A stretch of DNA of 42,317 nucleotides from Nocardia wallacei. GTDB taxonomy: Bacteria > Actinomycetota > Actinomycetes > Mycobacteriales > Mycobacteriaceae. The DNA lies in assembly GCF_029869545.1 (NCBI RefSeq), contig NZ_JARWQD010000337.1, positions 1 to 42,317 of the forward strand, read 5' to 3'. The position numbers and the translations under genes were made by a program. The notes below the pieces were generated by a model, which saw nothing but the letters and a program-made list of their open reading frames with translations, did not search any database and had not been told where the DNA came from. Of the stretch, positions 7,828 to 16,645 are shown piece by piece. Position 1 is the stretch's first letter. Every line of letters starts with the position of its first letter.

Positions 7828-8463
7828 ATGCGCGGGGCTATTTTCCTGCTGGCCACGGCGGTCTCGGCCGGAACGGTGCTCGCCGGGGCGGCACCGGTGA
7901 CCGCGGAATGGATGGGGCCCGCCGCCCGGGCCGAATCACCCGCCGCCGCAGCCGAATCCGATGCGGCACTGCGCCCCCTGGTCGAATCGGTGCTCGAGCG
8001 CCTGCAGACCGCGGACGCCGTCGCCGCCGCCAAGTGGGCCACCGCCACCCGGACCGGACAGCCGCCGTCGATCGATGATCCCGCCCGGGAGGCGGAGGTG
8101 TACGACTCGATGGCCGCCGCGGGCAACGATATGGGCCTGCCCGAGGCATGGGTGCGCCAGGTGTTCCACGGCCAGATCGAGGCCAATAAAACGGTGCAGC
8201 GCGGCCTGCACACCCGCTGGCGATTCGACCCGGGCACCGCGCCCGCGACACCACCGGACCTGTCCGCGGTGCGGCCGGTGATCGACCGCTTGAACGGCGA
8301 GATCCTGCGCCGGCTGGCGGCGCATCGTGGCGAACTCTCCGGCCCGGGTTGCGCCGGGCGCTTGGCCGCCGCCGCGTTCCCGGTGCTGACTTCGGGCCGC
8401 GCCGACGCCCTGCATCAGGCGGCACTGGTGCGCGCGTCGATCGCGCTGTGCGCTGCACCGTGA
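7828..8463 (+). CDS. Secreted AroQ-gamma chorismate mutase
   Basis: A 211-residue exported protein. The signal peptide (MRGAIFLLATAVSAGTVLAG, ending near AAPVTAEW) precedes an all-helical chorismate mutase domain. Diagnostic stretches are LVESVLERLQTADAVAAAKW (core Arg/Lys), DPAREAEVYDSMAAAGNDMG and VFHGQIEANKTVQ, which match the periplasmic/secreted *AroQ class exemplified by M. tuberculosis Rv1885c. It converts chorismate to prephenate, here outside the cytoplasm, where its role is unclear. Two C-terminal cysteines (GPGCAG, IALCAAP) are placed for the disulfide of this class. AGGAGG at 7815-7820 fixes the ATG. Confidence 0.92.
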   Translation: MRGAIFLLATAVSAGTVLAGAAPVTAEWMGPAARAESPAAAAESDAALRPLVESVLERLQTADAVAAAKWATATRTGQPPSIDDPAREAEVYDSMAAAGNDMGLPEAWVRQVFHGQIEANKTVQRGLHTRWRFDPGTAPATPPDLSAVRPVIDRLNGEILRRLAAHRGELSGPGCAGRLAAAAFPVLTSGRADALHQAALVRASIALCAAP

Positions 8464-9167
8464 GCCCGGCCGGGCGGTGTGAGAAAGTCCACTGCCCCGA
8501 GTTTGCTGAGGTTGTGCTGAAACCCACATCCAACAAAGGAAGCCGTACGGTCTGAACGCAGCCGCGACTCGCTGCCTGCGTGTCCGGAACGTCACCCGCG
8601 GGTGTCCGGAGAGTTAGCCGCCTTACATTCGGTTTGTCCGCCCCGCGGCCTGGGAATTCTTGGTTGATGCAGGTAAGAGGGCATCTTGCGGCGTACGTGC
8701 AGGCTCGTCGGGCGGCACGGCGCGACCACGGGGAACAGTGGCACACACGACTGAGCGATCATCCGTACCTGCTTTACACTGGAGAACGCGCAGGTAGTGG
8801 AGGACCGATGAAGAAGCCCAGGTAGACGCCGTTCTTAGCACAACCTAAGTTGGTTGGGCTCACGTCCTGACTTATCGTTTGCTCTTAGCGTCGGACACGA
8901 AATGTCCGGCTACAACGCCCGACCCGGCCACGAGCCGTGGCAACAGCCTAGCGGGCGAGAACGGCGCGGCGGGTAGGGAAACCGTAAGGGTTCCGTTACC
9001 GCCGAACACCCGGCTACGACCTCGAAGCGGGTGGACAACTGGAGAGTCGACTGCACGGGAAGACCATCAGCGCAGCTGGTCTCCGAAACGTCCGGGCGCA
9101 GTCTAGACGGAGGCGATCGACGAAGGCCCGATTTCATCGAAGGCCTGAATTTTTTGAAGGCAGAGGC
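8464..9167 (+). promoter_or_regulatory. Long structured leader/intergenic region upstream of gltB
   Basis: About 700 bases with lower GC than the genes and no convincing gene. Potential hairpins are: 8890-8910 (GTCGGACA/TGTCCGGC with one wobble pair, loop CGAAA), 8972-9000 (GGTA..GGAA..CC / GG..TTCC..TACC), 9058-9084 (GGA.GAC..CAGC / GCTG.GTC.TCC) and a terminator-like hairpin at 9124-9155. Bases 8984-8999 read on the minus strand as GTAAC-N6-CTTAC, an AC-N9-AC spacing like actinobacterial GlnR half-sites. A weak 52-codon ORF (8667-8825) has poor codon bias. Inside it GGAGG precedes a five-codon ORF MKKPR (8808-8825). No known riboswitch class was recognised. Confidence 0.55.
9124..9155 (+). 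terminator. Terminator-like attenuator hairpin at the gltB start
   Basis: AGGCC-CGAT / ATCG-(AA)-GGCCT folds around a TTC loop at 9124-9146 and is followed by GAA and six T residues (9150-9155). The gltB ribosome binding region GAAGG starts at 9156 and the ATG at 9168. A terminator this close to the start codon, with a long upstream leader, suggests premature termination control. It could alternatively act only as a hairpin near the ribosome site. Confidence 0.5.
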
Positions 9168-12100
9168 ATGACGCAACTTCCTGGCCACAGGTCCCCCGCC
9201 GGCGGTGCCGGCTACGGGCACGGACCCACCGGTCTCTACGACCCGGCGTACGAGCACGACGCCTGCGGTGTCGCGTTCGTCGTCGACATGCACGGCCGCC
9301 GCAGCCGTGACATCGTCGACAAGGCCATTACGGCATTGCTGAACCTGGAGCACCGCGGTGCCGCGGGTGCCGAGCCCAACTCGGGCGACGGCGCGGGCAT
9401 CCTGATCCAGGTACCGGACCGGTTCTTCCGGTCCGTGGTCGACTTCGAGCTGCCGCCCGAGGGCTCCTACGCCACGGGTATCGCGTTCCTGCCGCAGGCC
9501 CGCCGTGAGGCGGCCCGTGCCCGCTATCACGTCGAGAAGATCGTCAAGGAAGAGGGACTGGCCGTCCTGGGCTGGCGCGAGGTCCCGATCGACGAATCGT
9601 CGCTGGGCGCCCTGTCGCGCGACGCCATGCCGACCTTCCGCCAGCTCTTCATCGCCTCGCCCGCCGACGGCGCCGAGCAGCTGTCGGGCATGGACCTGGA
9701 GCGCCGCGCCTACGTGGTGCGCAAGCGCGTCGAGCACGAGCTCGGCAAGCAGGGCCCCGGCGAGGGCGCGGTCGGCCGCGAGACCGTCTACTTCCCCAGC
9801 CTGTCCGGCCAGACCTTCGTCTACAAGGGCATGTTCACCACCCCGCAGCTGCGGGCGTTCTACCTGGACCTGCAGGACGACCGGGTGGAGTCGGCGCTGG
9901 GCATCGTGCACTCGCGCTTCTCCACCAACACCTTCCCGTCCTGGCCGCTGGCGCACCCGTTCCGCCGGGTGGCGCACAACGGTGAGATCAACACCGTCAC
10001 CGGCAACGAGAACTGGATGCGCGCCCGCGAGGCGCTGCTGAACTCCGACGTGTTCGGCACCGACCACGAGGGCCGCAACCGGCTGGAGAAGATCTTCCCG
10101 GTCTGCACCCCGGGTGCCTCGGACACCGCGCGCTTCGACGAGGTGCTGGAGCTGCTGCACCTGGGCGGCCGCAGCCTGCCGCACGCCGTGCTGATGATGA
10201 TCCCGGAGGCGTGGGAGCGCGTCGAGTCCATGGATCCGGCGCGCCGCGCGTTCTACCGCTACCACTCGTTCCTGATGGAGGCGTGGGACGGCCCGGCCTC
10301 GGTGTGCTTCTCCGACGGCACCGTCATCGGCGCCGTGCTGGACCGCAACGGGCTGCGCCCCAGCCGCATCTGGGTCACCGACGACGGCCTGGTCGTGATG
10401 GCGTCCGAGGTCGGCGTGCTCGATATCGAGCCGTCCAAGGTGATCAAGAAGGCGCGCCTGCAGCCGGGCCGCATGTTCCTGGTCGACACCTCGCAGGGCC
10501 GCATCATCGGCGACGACGAGATCAAGACCCAGCTCGCCAACGAGCACCCGTATCAGGAGTGGCTCGACGACGGCCCGACCAAGCTGTCGGACCTGCCCGA
10601 CCGCCCGCACGTGCACATGTCGCACGACCGCGTCCTGATCCGCCAGCAGATCTTCGGATACACCACCGAGGAGCTCAGCCTGCTGATCTCGCCGATGGCC
10701 AAGACCGGCGGTGAGGCGCTCGGCTCGATGGGCACCGACACCCCGATCGCGGTGCTGTCGGCGCGTCCGCGGCTGCTGTTCGACTACTTCTCGCAGCTGT
10801 TCGCGCAGGTCACCAACCCGCCGCTGGATGCCATCCGCGAGGAAGTGGTCACCAGCCTGCGCAGCATGATCGGGCCGGAGGCCGACCTGCTGCACCCGAG
10901 CCCGGAGTCCTGTCGCCAGATCACGCTGACCCAGCCGATTCTGGACAACGACGAACTGGCCAAGCTCGTCCACATCAACGACGACGGCTCGCATCCGGGC
11001 CTGCGCTCGGTGGTCGTGCACGGCCTGTACCCGGTCAAGAAGGGCGGCAAGGGCCTGCGCAAGGCGCTGCAGGCCATCAACGAGCAGGTCTCGACCGCCA
11101 TCGACGGCGGCGCCCGCATCATCGTGCTGTCCGACCGCGAGTCCAACGAGAAGCTGGCGCCGATCCCGTCGCTGCTGCTCACCGCGTCGGTGCACCACCA
11201 CCTGGTGCGCGAGCGCACCCGCACCAAGGTCGGCCTGGTCGTGGAGGCCGGTGACGCCCGCGAGGTGCACCACATGGCGATGCTGGTCGGCTTCGGCGCG
11301 GCCGCGATCAACCCGTACATGGCCTTCGAGTCGATCGAGGACATGCTCGAGCGCAATGCGCTCGACATCCCGGGCAGCACCGGCGATCTGGCCGCCGACT
11401 ACGACAAGGCGTGCAAGAACTACATCAAGGGCGCGGGCAAGGGCGTGCTGAAGGTGATGTCCAAGATGGGCATCTCCACCATCGCCTCCTACCGCGGCGC
11501 CCAGCTGTTCCAGGTCGTGGGCCTGTCGCAGGAGCTGTGCGATCAGTACTTCACCGGTCTGACCTCGCCGCTGAACGGCATCGGTCTCGATGACATCGCC
11601 GCCGAGGTCGCCGCGCGGCACCGGGTGGCGTTCCTGGAGAACCGCAACGAGCGCGCGCACCGCGAGCTCGAGGTGGGCGGCGAGTACCAGTGGCGGCGCG
11701 AGGGCGAGTACCACCTGTTCAACCCGGACACGGTGTTCAAGCTGCAGCACGCCACCCGCACCGGCCAGTACAAGATCTTCAAGGAGTACACCAAGCTCGT
11801 CGACGACCAGTCCGAGCGGCTGGCCTCGCTGCGCGGCCTGTTCAAGTTCAAGTCCGAGAACCGGCACCCGATTCCGATCGAGGAGGTCGAGCCCGCCAGC
11901 GAGATCGCCAAGCGGTTCTCCACCGGCGCGATGAGCTACGGCTCCATCTCCGCCGAGGCGCACGAGACCCTCGCCATCGCGATGAATCGCCTCGGCGGCC
12001 GGTCGAATTCGGGCGAGGGCGGCGAATCGGTGTCGCGCTTCGAGCCGGAGGAGAACGGCGACTGGCGGCGGTCGGCGATCAAACAGGTGGCGTCGGGCCG

Positions 12101-13844
12101 CTTCGGCGTGACCGCGCACTACCTGACCAACTGCACCGATATCCAGATCAAGATGGCGCAGGGCGCGAAACCCGGTGAGGGCGGCCAGCTTCCGGCGCAC
12201 AAGGTGTACCCGTGGGTCGCCGAGGTGCGGCACTCCACGCCGGGCGTCGGCCTCATCTCGCCGCCGCCGCACCACGACATCTACTCCATCGAGGATCTGG
12301 CGCAGCTGATCCACGACCTGAAGAACGCGAACCCGCAGGCGCGGATTCACGTGAAACTGGTCGCGGAGCCGGGCGTCGGCACCGTCGCGGCGGGCGTCTC
12401 CAAGGCGCACGCGGACGTCGTGCTGATCTCCGGCCACGACGGCGGCACCGGCGCCTCGCCGCTGACCTCGCTCAAGCACGCGGGCGGTCCGTGGGAGCTC
12501 GGCCTCGCCGAGACCCAGCAGACGCTGCTGCTCAACGGGCTGCGCGACCGCATCGTGGTGCAGGTCGACGGTCAGATGAAGACCGGCCGCGACGTGCTGA
12601 TCGCCGCGCTGCTCGGCGCCGAGGAGTACGGCTTCGCGACCGCGCCCCTGGTGGTTTCGGGCTGCGTGATGATGCGCGTATGCCACCTCGACACCTGCCC
12701 GGTGGGTGTGGCGACGCAGAATCCCGTACTGCGCCAGCGGTTCACGGGCAAGCCGGAGTTCGTCGAGAACTTCATGCTGTTCATCGCCGAGGAGGTGCGC
12801 GAGCTGCTGGCCTCGCTGGGGCTGCGCACGCTGGACGAGGCCATCGGCCGCGTCGACCTGCTCGACACCACCAAGGCCAAGGAGCACTGGAAGGCCAGCA
12901 AGCTGGACCTGTCGCCGATCCTCGACGATGTCGAGACGGCGTTCATGTACCAGGATCGGCGCTGCACCAAGGAGCAGGACCACGGCCTGGACAAGGCGCT
13001 GGACAACCAGCTCATCGCGCAGGCGGCCGATGCGCTCGAGCGCGGTAAGCCGGTCAAGTTCGAAACCAAGATCACGAACGTGAACCGGACCGTCGGCACC
13101 ATGCTCGGCCACGAGGTGACCAAGCTCTACGGCGGCGCGGGCCTGCCCGACGACACCATCGACATCACCTTCACCGGCTCGGCGGGCAACAGCTTCGGCG
13201 CGTTCGTCCCGGCGGGTATCACGCTGCGGGTGTTCGGTGACGCGAACGACTATGTCGGCAAGGGGCTTTCGGGCGGCCACCTCGTCGTGCGCCCGGCGCT
13301 GAACGCGCCGCGGGAGTTCGTCGCGGAGCAGAACATCATCGCGGGCAACGTGATCCTGTTCGGCGCCACCAGCGGTGAGGTGTTCATCCGCGGTGTCGTG
13401 GGCGAGCGGTTCTGCGTGCGCAATTCGGGTGCCACCGCGGTGGTCGAGGGCGTGGGCGACCACGGCTGCGAGTACATGACCGGCGGCAAGGTGGTCATCC
13501 TCGGCGAGACGGGCCGCAACTTCGGCGCGGGCATGTCGGGCGGTATCGCCTACGTGTACAACCCGAACGGCACCTTCGAGAAGAAGCTCAACCCCGAGCA
13601 GGCCGACGCCGTCGAGCCGCTGTCGGGTGACGACTTCACGTGGCTGCGCGACGTCGTCACCCGGCACCGCGACGAGACCGGATCGGCCGTCGCGGAACGC
13701 ATCCTGGGTGACTGGTCGCAGCAGGTGAACCACTTCGTGAAGGTTATGCCGCGCGACTACAAGAAGGTACTGCTGGCTATCTCCGAGGCTGAGAAGTCGG
13801 GCCGGGATGTGGACGAGGCCATCATGGAGGCGGCTCGTGGCTGA
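9168..13844 (+). CDS. gltB: Glutamate synthase (NADPH) large subunit
   Basis: A 1558-residue alpha subunit of the cytosolic NADPH-glutamate synthase, which with GltD converts glutamine plus 2-oxoglutarate to two glutamates. After a short propeptide the N-terminal amidotransferase begins at Cys33 (EHDACGVAFVV), the catalytic nucleophile after processing. The central and FMN synthase domains follow (SGHDGGTGASPLTS near 1090). The 3Fe-4S cysteines are C1166, C1172 and C1177 (GCVMMRVCHLDTCPVGVATQ). The C-terminal GXGXG beta-helix repeats close the protein. Length is usual for the family. Codon use is strongly GC3-biased except at a parS-like stretch (12343-12358). Preceded by the leader/attenuator; gltD follows 119 bases downstream. 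Confidence 0.97.
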   Translation: MTQLPGHRSPAGGAGYGHGPTGLYDPAYEHDACGVAFVVDMHGRRSRDIVDKAITALLNLEHRGAAGAEPNSGDGAGILIQVPDRFFRSVVDFELPPEGSYATGIAFLPQARREAARARYHVEKIVKEEGLAVLGWREVPIDESSLGALSRDAMPTFRQLFIASPADGAEQLSGMDLERRAYVVRKRVEHELGKQGPGEGAVGRETVYFPSLSGQTFVYKGMFTTPQLRAFYLDLQDDRVESALGIVHSRFSTNTFPSWPLAHPFRRVAHNGEINTVTGNENWMRAREALLNSDVFGTDHEGRNRLEKIFPVCTPGASDTARFDEVLELLHLGGRSLPHAVLMMIPEAWERVESMDPARRAFYRYHSFLMEAWDGPASVCFSDGTVIGAVLDRNGLRPSRIWVTDDGLVVMASEVGVLDIEPSKVIKKARLQPGRMFLVDTSQGRIIGDDEIKTQLANEHPYQEWLDDGPTKLSDLPDRPHVHMSHDRVLIRQQIFGYTTEELSLLISPMAKTGGEALGSMGTDTPIAVLSARPRLLFDYFSQLFAQVTNPPLDAIREEVVTSLRSMIGPEADLLHPSPESCRQITLTQPILDNDELAKLVHINDDGSHPGLRSVVVHGLYPVKKGGKGLRKALQAINEQVSTAIDGGARIIVLSDRESNEKLAPIPSLLLTASVHHHLVRERTRTKVGLVVEAGDAREVHHMAMLVGFGAAAINPYMAFESIEDMLERNALDIPGSTGDLAADYDKACKNYIKGAGKGVLKVMSKMGISTIASYRGAQLFQVVGLSQELCDQYFTGLTSPLNGIGLDDIAAEVAARHRVAFLENRNERAHRELEVGGEYQWRREGEYHLFNPDTVFKLQHATRTGQYKIFKEYTKLVDDQSERLASLRGLFKFKSENRHPIPIEEVEPASEIAKRFSTGAMSYGSISAEAHETLAIAMNRLGGRSNSGEGGESVSRFEPEENGDWRRSAIKQVASGRFGVTAHYLTNCTDIQIKMAQGAKPGEGGQLPAHKVYPWVAEVRHSTPGVGLISPPPHHDIYSIEDLAQLIHDLKNANPQARIHVKLVAEPGVGTVAAGVSKAHADVVLISGHDGGTGASPLTSLKHAGGPWELGLAETQQTLLLNGLRDRIVVQVDGQMKTGRDVLIAALLGAEEYGFATAPLVVSGCVMMRVCHLDTCPVGVATQNPVLRQRFTGKPEFVENFMLFIAEEVRELLASLGLRTLDEAIGRVDLLDTTKAKEHWKASKLDLSPILDDVETAFMYQDRRCTKEQDHGLDKALDNQLIAQAADALERGKPVKFETKITNVNRTVGTMLGHEVTKLYGGAGLPDDTIDITFTGSAGNSFGAFVPAGITLRVFGDANDYVGKGLSGGHLVVRPALNAPREFVAEQNIIAGNVILFGATSGEVFIRGVVGERFCVRNSGATAVVEGVGDHGCEYMTGGKVVILGETGRNFGAGMSGGIAYVYNPNGTFEKKLNPEQADAVEPLSGDDFTWLRDVVTRHRDETGSAVAERILGDWSQQVNHFVKVMPRDYKKVLLAISEAEKSGRDVDEAIMEAARG
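12343..12358. promoter_or_regulatory. parS-like site inside the gltB coding sequence
   Basis: GGATTCACGTGAAACT contains the 12-base core TTCACGTGAAAC and matches 13 of 14 positions of GTTTCACGTGAAAC. It is read in frame as ATT CAC GTG AAA CTG (I-H-V-K-L); ATT and AAA are unusual choices in a gene that otherwise prefers ATC and AAG, hinting that the DNA sequence itself is under selection. Confidence 0.45.
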
Positions 13845-13963
13845 ATCTGCTGGAACGTTTACTGCGTGGACGAGGCGCTGTAACCATTCAAGGCGGCCCG
13901 TGGCTAGCCACCGCACCGGACAAGTTGGGTGCGCCGACCTGGCGCGTGAGTCGGGAGCCGAAA

Positions 13964-15433
13964 ATGGGTGACGCACAAGGATTTCTGAAGCACACGAAGC
14001 GGGAGCTGCCCAAGCGGCGGCCGGTTCCGCTGCGGCTGATGGACTGGAAAGAGGTGTACGAGGAGAACTTCTCCCACGACACCCTGAAGACCCAGGCCAG
14101 CCGCTGCATGGACTGCGGAATCCCGTTCTGCCACAACGGCTGCCCGCTGGGGAATCTGATTCCCGAGTGGAACGACCTGGTGTACCGGGGCAATTGGCGC
14201 GAGGGCATCGATCGCCTGCACGCCACCAACAACTTCCCGGAATTCACCGGGCGGCTGTGCCCCGCGCCGTGCGAGGCCTCGTGCGTGCTCGGCATCAACC
14301 AGGATCCGGTGACCATCAAGCAGGTCGAGGTCGAACTCATCGAGAACGCCTTCGACGAGGGCTGGGTGGCCCCGGTGTACCCGACCCGGCTGACCGGTAA
14401 GAAGGTCGCCGTGGTGGGCTCGGGCCCGGCGGGTCTGGCGGCGGCACAGCAGCTGACCCGCGCCGGTCACACGGTGACGGTGTTCGAGCGCGACGACCGC
14501 ATCGGCGGCCTGCTGCGCTACGGCATCCCGGAATTCAAGATGGAGAAGCGCTTCATCGACCGCCGGCTGGCGCAGATGGAGGCCGAGGGCACCGTCTTCA
14601 AGACCGGCGTGAACGTGGGCGTGGACATCACGGCCGCGCAGCTGCGCGAGAGGTTCGACGCGGTCGTGCTCGCCGGTGGTTCGACGATCGCCCGCGATCT
14701 GCCGATCCCGGGCCGCGACCTGGACGGCATCCATCAGGCGATGGAGTTCCTGCCGCAGTCGAACCGGGTGCAGCTGGGCGATCCGATCACCGACGAGAAC
14801 GGCCTGCCCCCGATCAACGCCAAGGGCAAGAAGGTCGTCATCATCGGCGGCGGCGACACCGGCGCCGACTGCCTGGGCACCTCGCACCGGCACGGTGCCG
14901 AGAGCGTGCATCAGTTCGAGATCATGCCCCGGCCGCCGGAGGAGCGCGCGGAATCGACGCCGTGGCCGACCTACCCGCTGATGTACCGCGTGTCCTCGGC
15001 GCACGAGGAGGGCGGCGAGCGCGTCTACTCGGTCAACACCGAGCGGTTCGTGGGCGAGAACGGCAAGGTCACCGCGCTGCAGGCGCACGAGGTGACGATG
15101 GTCAACGGCCGCTTCGAGAAGGTCGAGGGCTCCGACTTCACCCTCGAGGCCGATCTGGTGCTGCTGGCCATGGGCTTCACCGGTCCGCAGAAGGCGGGCC
15201 TGCTCGAGGATCTGGGCGTCGGCTACGACCAGCGCGGAAATGTCAAGCGCGACAAGGACTGGCAGACCACCGTGCCCGGCGTCTTCGTCGCCGGTGACAT
15301 GGGCCGCGGCCAGTCGCTGATCGTGTGGGCCATCGCCGAGGGCCGGGCCGCCGCCTCCGCGGTGGACACCTACCTCGAGGGCGATACCGCGCTGCCGGCG
15401 CCGATCGCCCCGACCACGGTCGCTCAGCGCTAG
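13964..15433 (+). CDS. gltD: Glutamate synthase (NADPH) small subunit
   Basis: A 489-residue beta subunit that passes electrons from NADPH through FAD and Fe-S clusters to GltB. The N-terminal adrenodoxin-like domain has cysteine groups SRCMDCGIPFCHNGCPLGN and GRLCPAPCEASC for two 4Fe-4S clusters. The FAD fold is marked by VAVVGSGPAGLAAA, the NADPH fold by VVIIGGGDTGADCLG, and the C-terminal FAD motif by GVFVAGDMGRGQSLIVWAI. The ATG at 13964 follows GGGAG and matches family N-termini (MGDAQGFLKHTKRE). A TTG 39 bases upstream is in frame but has no support. Co-directional with gltB; a strong terminator follows. Confidence 0.96.
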   Translation: MGDAQGFLKHTKRELPKRRPVPLRLMDWKEVYEENFSHDTLKTQASRCMDCGIPFCHNGCPLGNLIPEWNDLVYRGNWREGIDRLHATNNFPEFTGRLCPAPCEASCVLGINQDPVTIKQVEVELIENAFDEGWVAPVYPTRLTGKKVAVVGSGPAGLAAAQQLTRAGHTVTVFERDDRIGGLLRYGIPEFKMEKRFIDRRLAQMEAEGTVFKTGVNVGVDITAAQLRERFDAVVLAGGSTIARDLPIPGRDLDGIHQAMEFLPQSNRVQLGDPITDENGLPPINAKGKKVVIIGGGDTGADCLGTSHRHGAESVHQFEIMPRPPEERAESTPWPTYPLMYRVSSAHEEGGERVYSVNTERFVGENGKVTALQAHEVTMVNGRFEKVEGSDFTLEADLVLLAMGFTGPQKAGLLEDLGVGYDQRGNVKRDKDWQTTVPGVFVAGDMGRGQSLIVWAIAEGRAAASAVDTYLEGDTALPAPIAPTTVAQR

Positions 15434-15449
15434 CGAACGACGACGGAAG

Positions 15450-15481
15450 GTGCCCGCGAGCCGTTGGCCGCGGGCACTTTT
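15450..15481 (+). terminator. Rho-independent terminator of gltBD
   Basis: GTGCCCGCG (15450-15458) pairs perfectly with CGCGGGCAC (15469-15477), loop of ten, followed by TTTT, 17 bases after the gltD stop. The rest of the 290-base gap to the cutinase gene shows only an AT-richer stretch near 15540-15615 that may hold its promoter. Confidence 0.85.
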
Positions 15482-15724
15482 CGCGTCTTCGGCGATTCGA
15501 CGGAAATCGGACGACTTCGGGTGGTCGAATGGCACTTCTGCAAAGAGCCCTTTATTCTTGCTAGCGGTGTCTCACCGAACCAGGCCATTGGTCTGTTTCC
15601 AAGCTCATAAGAGCGAGGAGCTTTGGTTAGCCGCGCGTTAACCGAATGGAAATCCGGTGCGCCCACCATTGTCAGCGAAGTAGTCGGGATGCCCCGTGCC
15701 GGGGCCGGCTTGAACTGGAGCGGT

Positions 15725-16645
15725 ATGCGGGTGAAGAAGTTGGTCGCGGCTGCAGGGGCAGCGGCAGCGGTGTTGTCTGGCGTGGTGACCGGTACCGCGC
15801 TCGGAACCGGCACCGCCGCAGCGGATCCGGGCTGCCCGAGCCTGTACGTGGTGGCGATCCCCGGAACCTGGGAGACCGGCGATCACAAGCCCGAGGACAT
15901 GACCGGTCCGGGCATGCTGGCCGGTGTCACGCGCGGCCTGCCGCGCTCGGCGGAGGTCGACTACGTCTCCTACGCGGCGACCGCGTTCCCCTGGGAGGGC
16001 GACGTCTACGGCGCCTCCAAGAAGCAGGCGGTCGACGGCGCTCGCGGCCTGATCAGCTCGATGGCCGCGCGCTGCGGTGCCACCCGCTACGCCGTCGTCG
16101 GCTACAGCCAGGGCGCCGACGCCGCCGGTGATCTCGCCGCCGAGCTGGGCACCGGCCTCGGTGCCGTGACGCCGGACAAGATCTCCGGCGTCGGCCTGAT
16201 CTCCGATCCGCGTCGCTCGCCCACCGACATTCAGGTCGGACCGGCCGTCGGCGGTGCCGGATCGGGCGGCCCGCGGCCGGGCGGCTTCGGCTTCCTCAGC
16301 GACCGCGTCCGGACCATCTGCGCCGAGGGCGACCTGTACTGCTCGACCGCCGACACCGACTTCATCGCCCGCTTCGCCGGTTTCCTGGCGCAGGCGTCGG
16401 GTGCCAACGCGGCCAATATGTGGCGGTACCAGCTGGAGGCCGGTTCGATCATCGGCGACCTGATGTCGCACGGTGGCATCCCGACCCTGCAGGCGCAGCT
16501 GTCGGAGAGCGCGAACAAGCAGCGGGTGCAGCAGCTCGAGGACTTCTACGGCTCGGGGGCGCACACCTCCTACGGCAGCTACCGGGTCGGTGGCGGGCAG
16601 ACCGCGATCTCCTGGATGCACAACTGGATCTCCGGCATGGCGTGA
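15725..16645 (+). CDS. Secreted cutinase-family serine esterase
   Basis: A 306-residue exported alpha/beta hydrolase. The signal peptide is MRVKKLVAAAGAAAAVLSGV through TAAADPG. The mature protein opens with cutinase features: a first Cys in PGCPSL, nucleophile elbow VVGYSQGADAA with Ser128, paired cysteines around the catalytic Asp (TICAEGDLYC), and a candidate catalytic His in SGAHTSYGSY. Such enzymes in mycolata hydrolyse lipid esters (cutinase-like proteins, some phospholipase or thioesterase). The exact substrate cannot be told. The C-terminal ~90 residues exceed a minimal cutinase. The ATG at 15725 is chosen because the signal peptide starts there; 34 in-frame upstream codons lack a start context. 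Confidence 0.9.
   Translation: MRVKKLVAAAGAAAAVLSGVVTGTALGTGTAAADPGCPSLYVVAIPGTWETGDHKPEDMTGPGMLAGVTRGLPRSAEVDYVSYAATAFPWEGDVYGASKKQAVDGARGLISSMAARCGATRYAVVGYSQGADAAGDLAAELGTGLGAVTPDKISGVGLISDPRRSPTDIQVGPAVGGAGSGGPRPGGFGFLSDRVRTICAEGDLYCSTADTDFIARFAGFLAQASGANAANMWRYQLEAGSIIGDLMSHGGIPTLQAQLSESANKQRVQQLEDFYGSGAHTSYGSYRVGGGQTAISWMHNWISGMA

Noticed and set aside
8464..8580. tRNA-like or cobalamin-riboswitch-like bases (TCCACTGCCCC)
   Set aside because: No cloverleaf can be drawn, and the B12-box and other conserved cobalamin elements are missing.
8667..8825. 52-codon ORF MQVRGHLAAYV...MKKPR upstream of gltB as a gene
   Set aside because: No ribosome binding site at its ATG and third-position GC well below the neighbouring genes; kept only as a remark in the leader entry.
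13925..13963. TTG at 13925 as gltD start
   Set aside because: No ribosome site, and GltD proteins begin at the MGDAQGFLKHT position, where GGGAG precedes an ATG.
8910..13976. 1688-codon minus-strand open frame across gltB
   Set aside because: It is the antisense shadow of gltB, with Arg/His/Gln/Leu-rich low-complexity translation and no domain.
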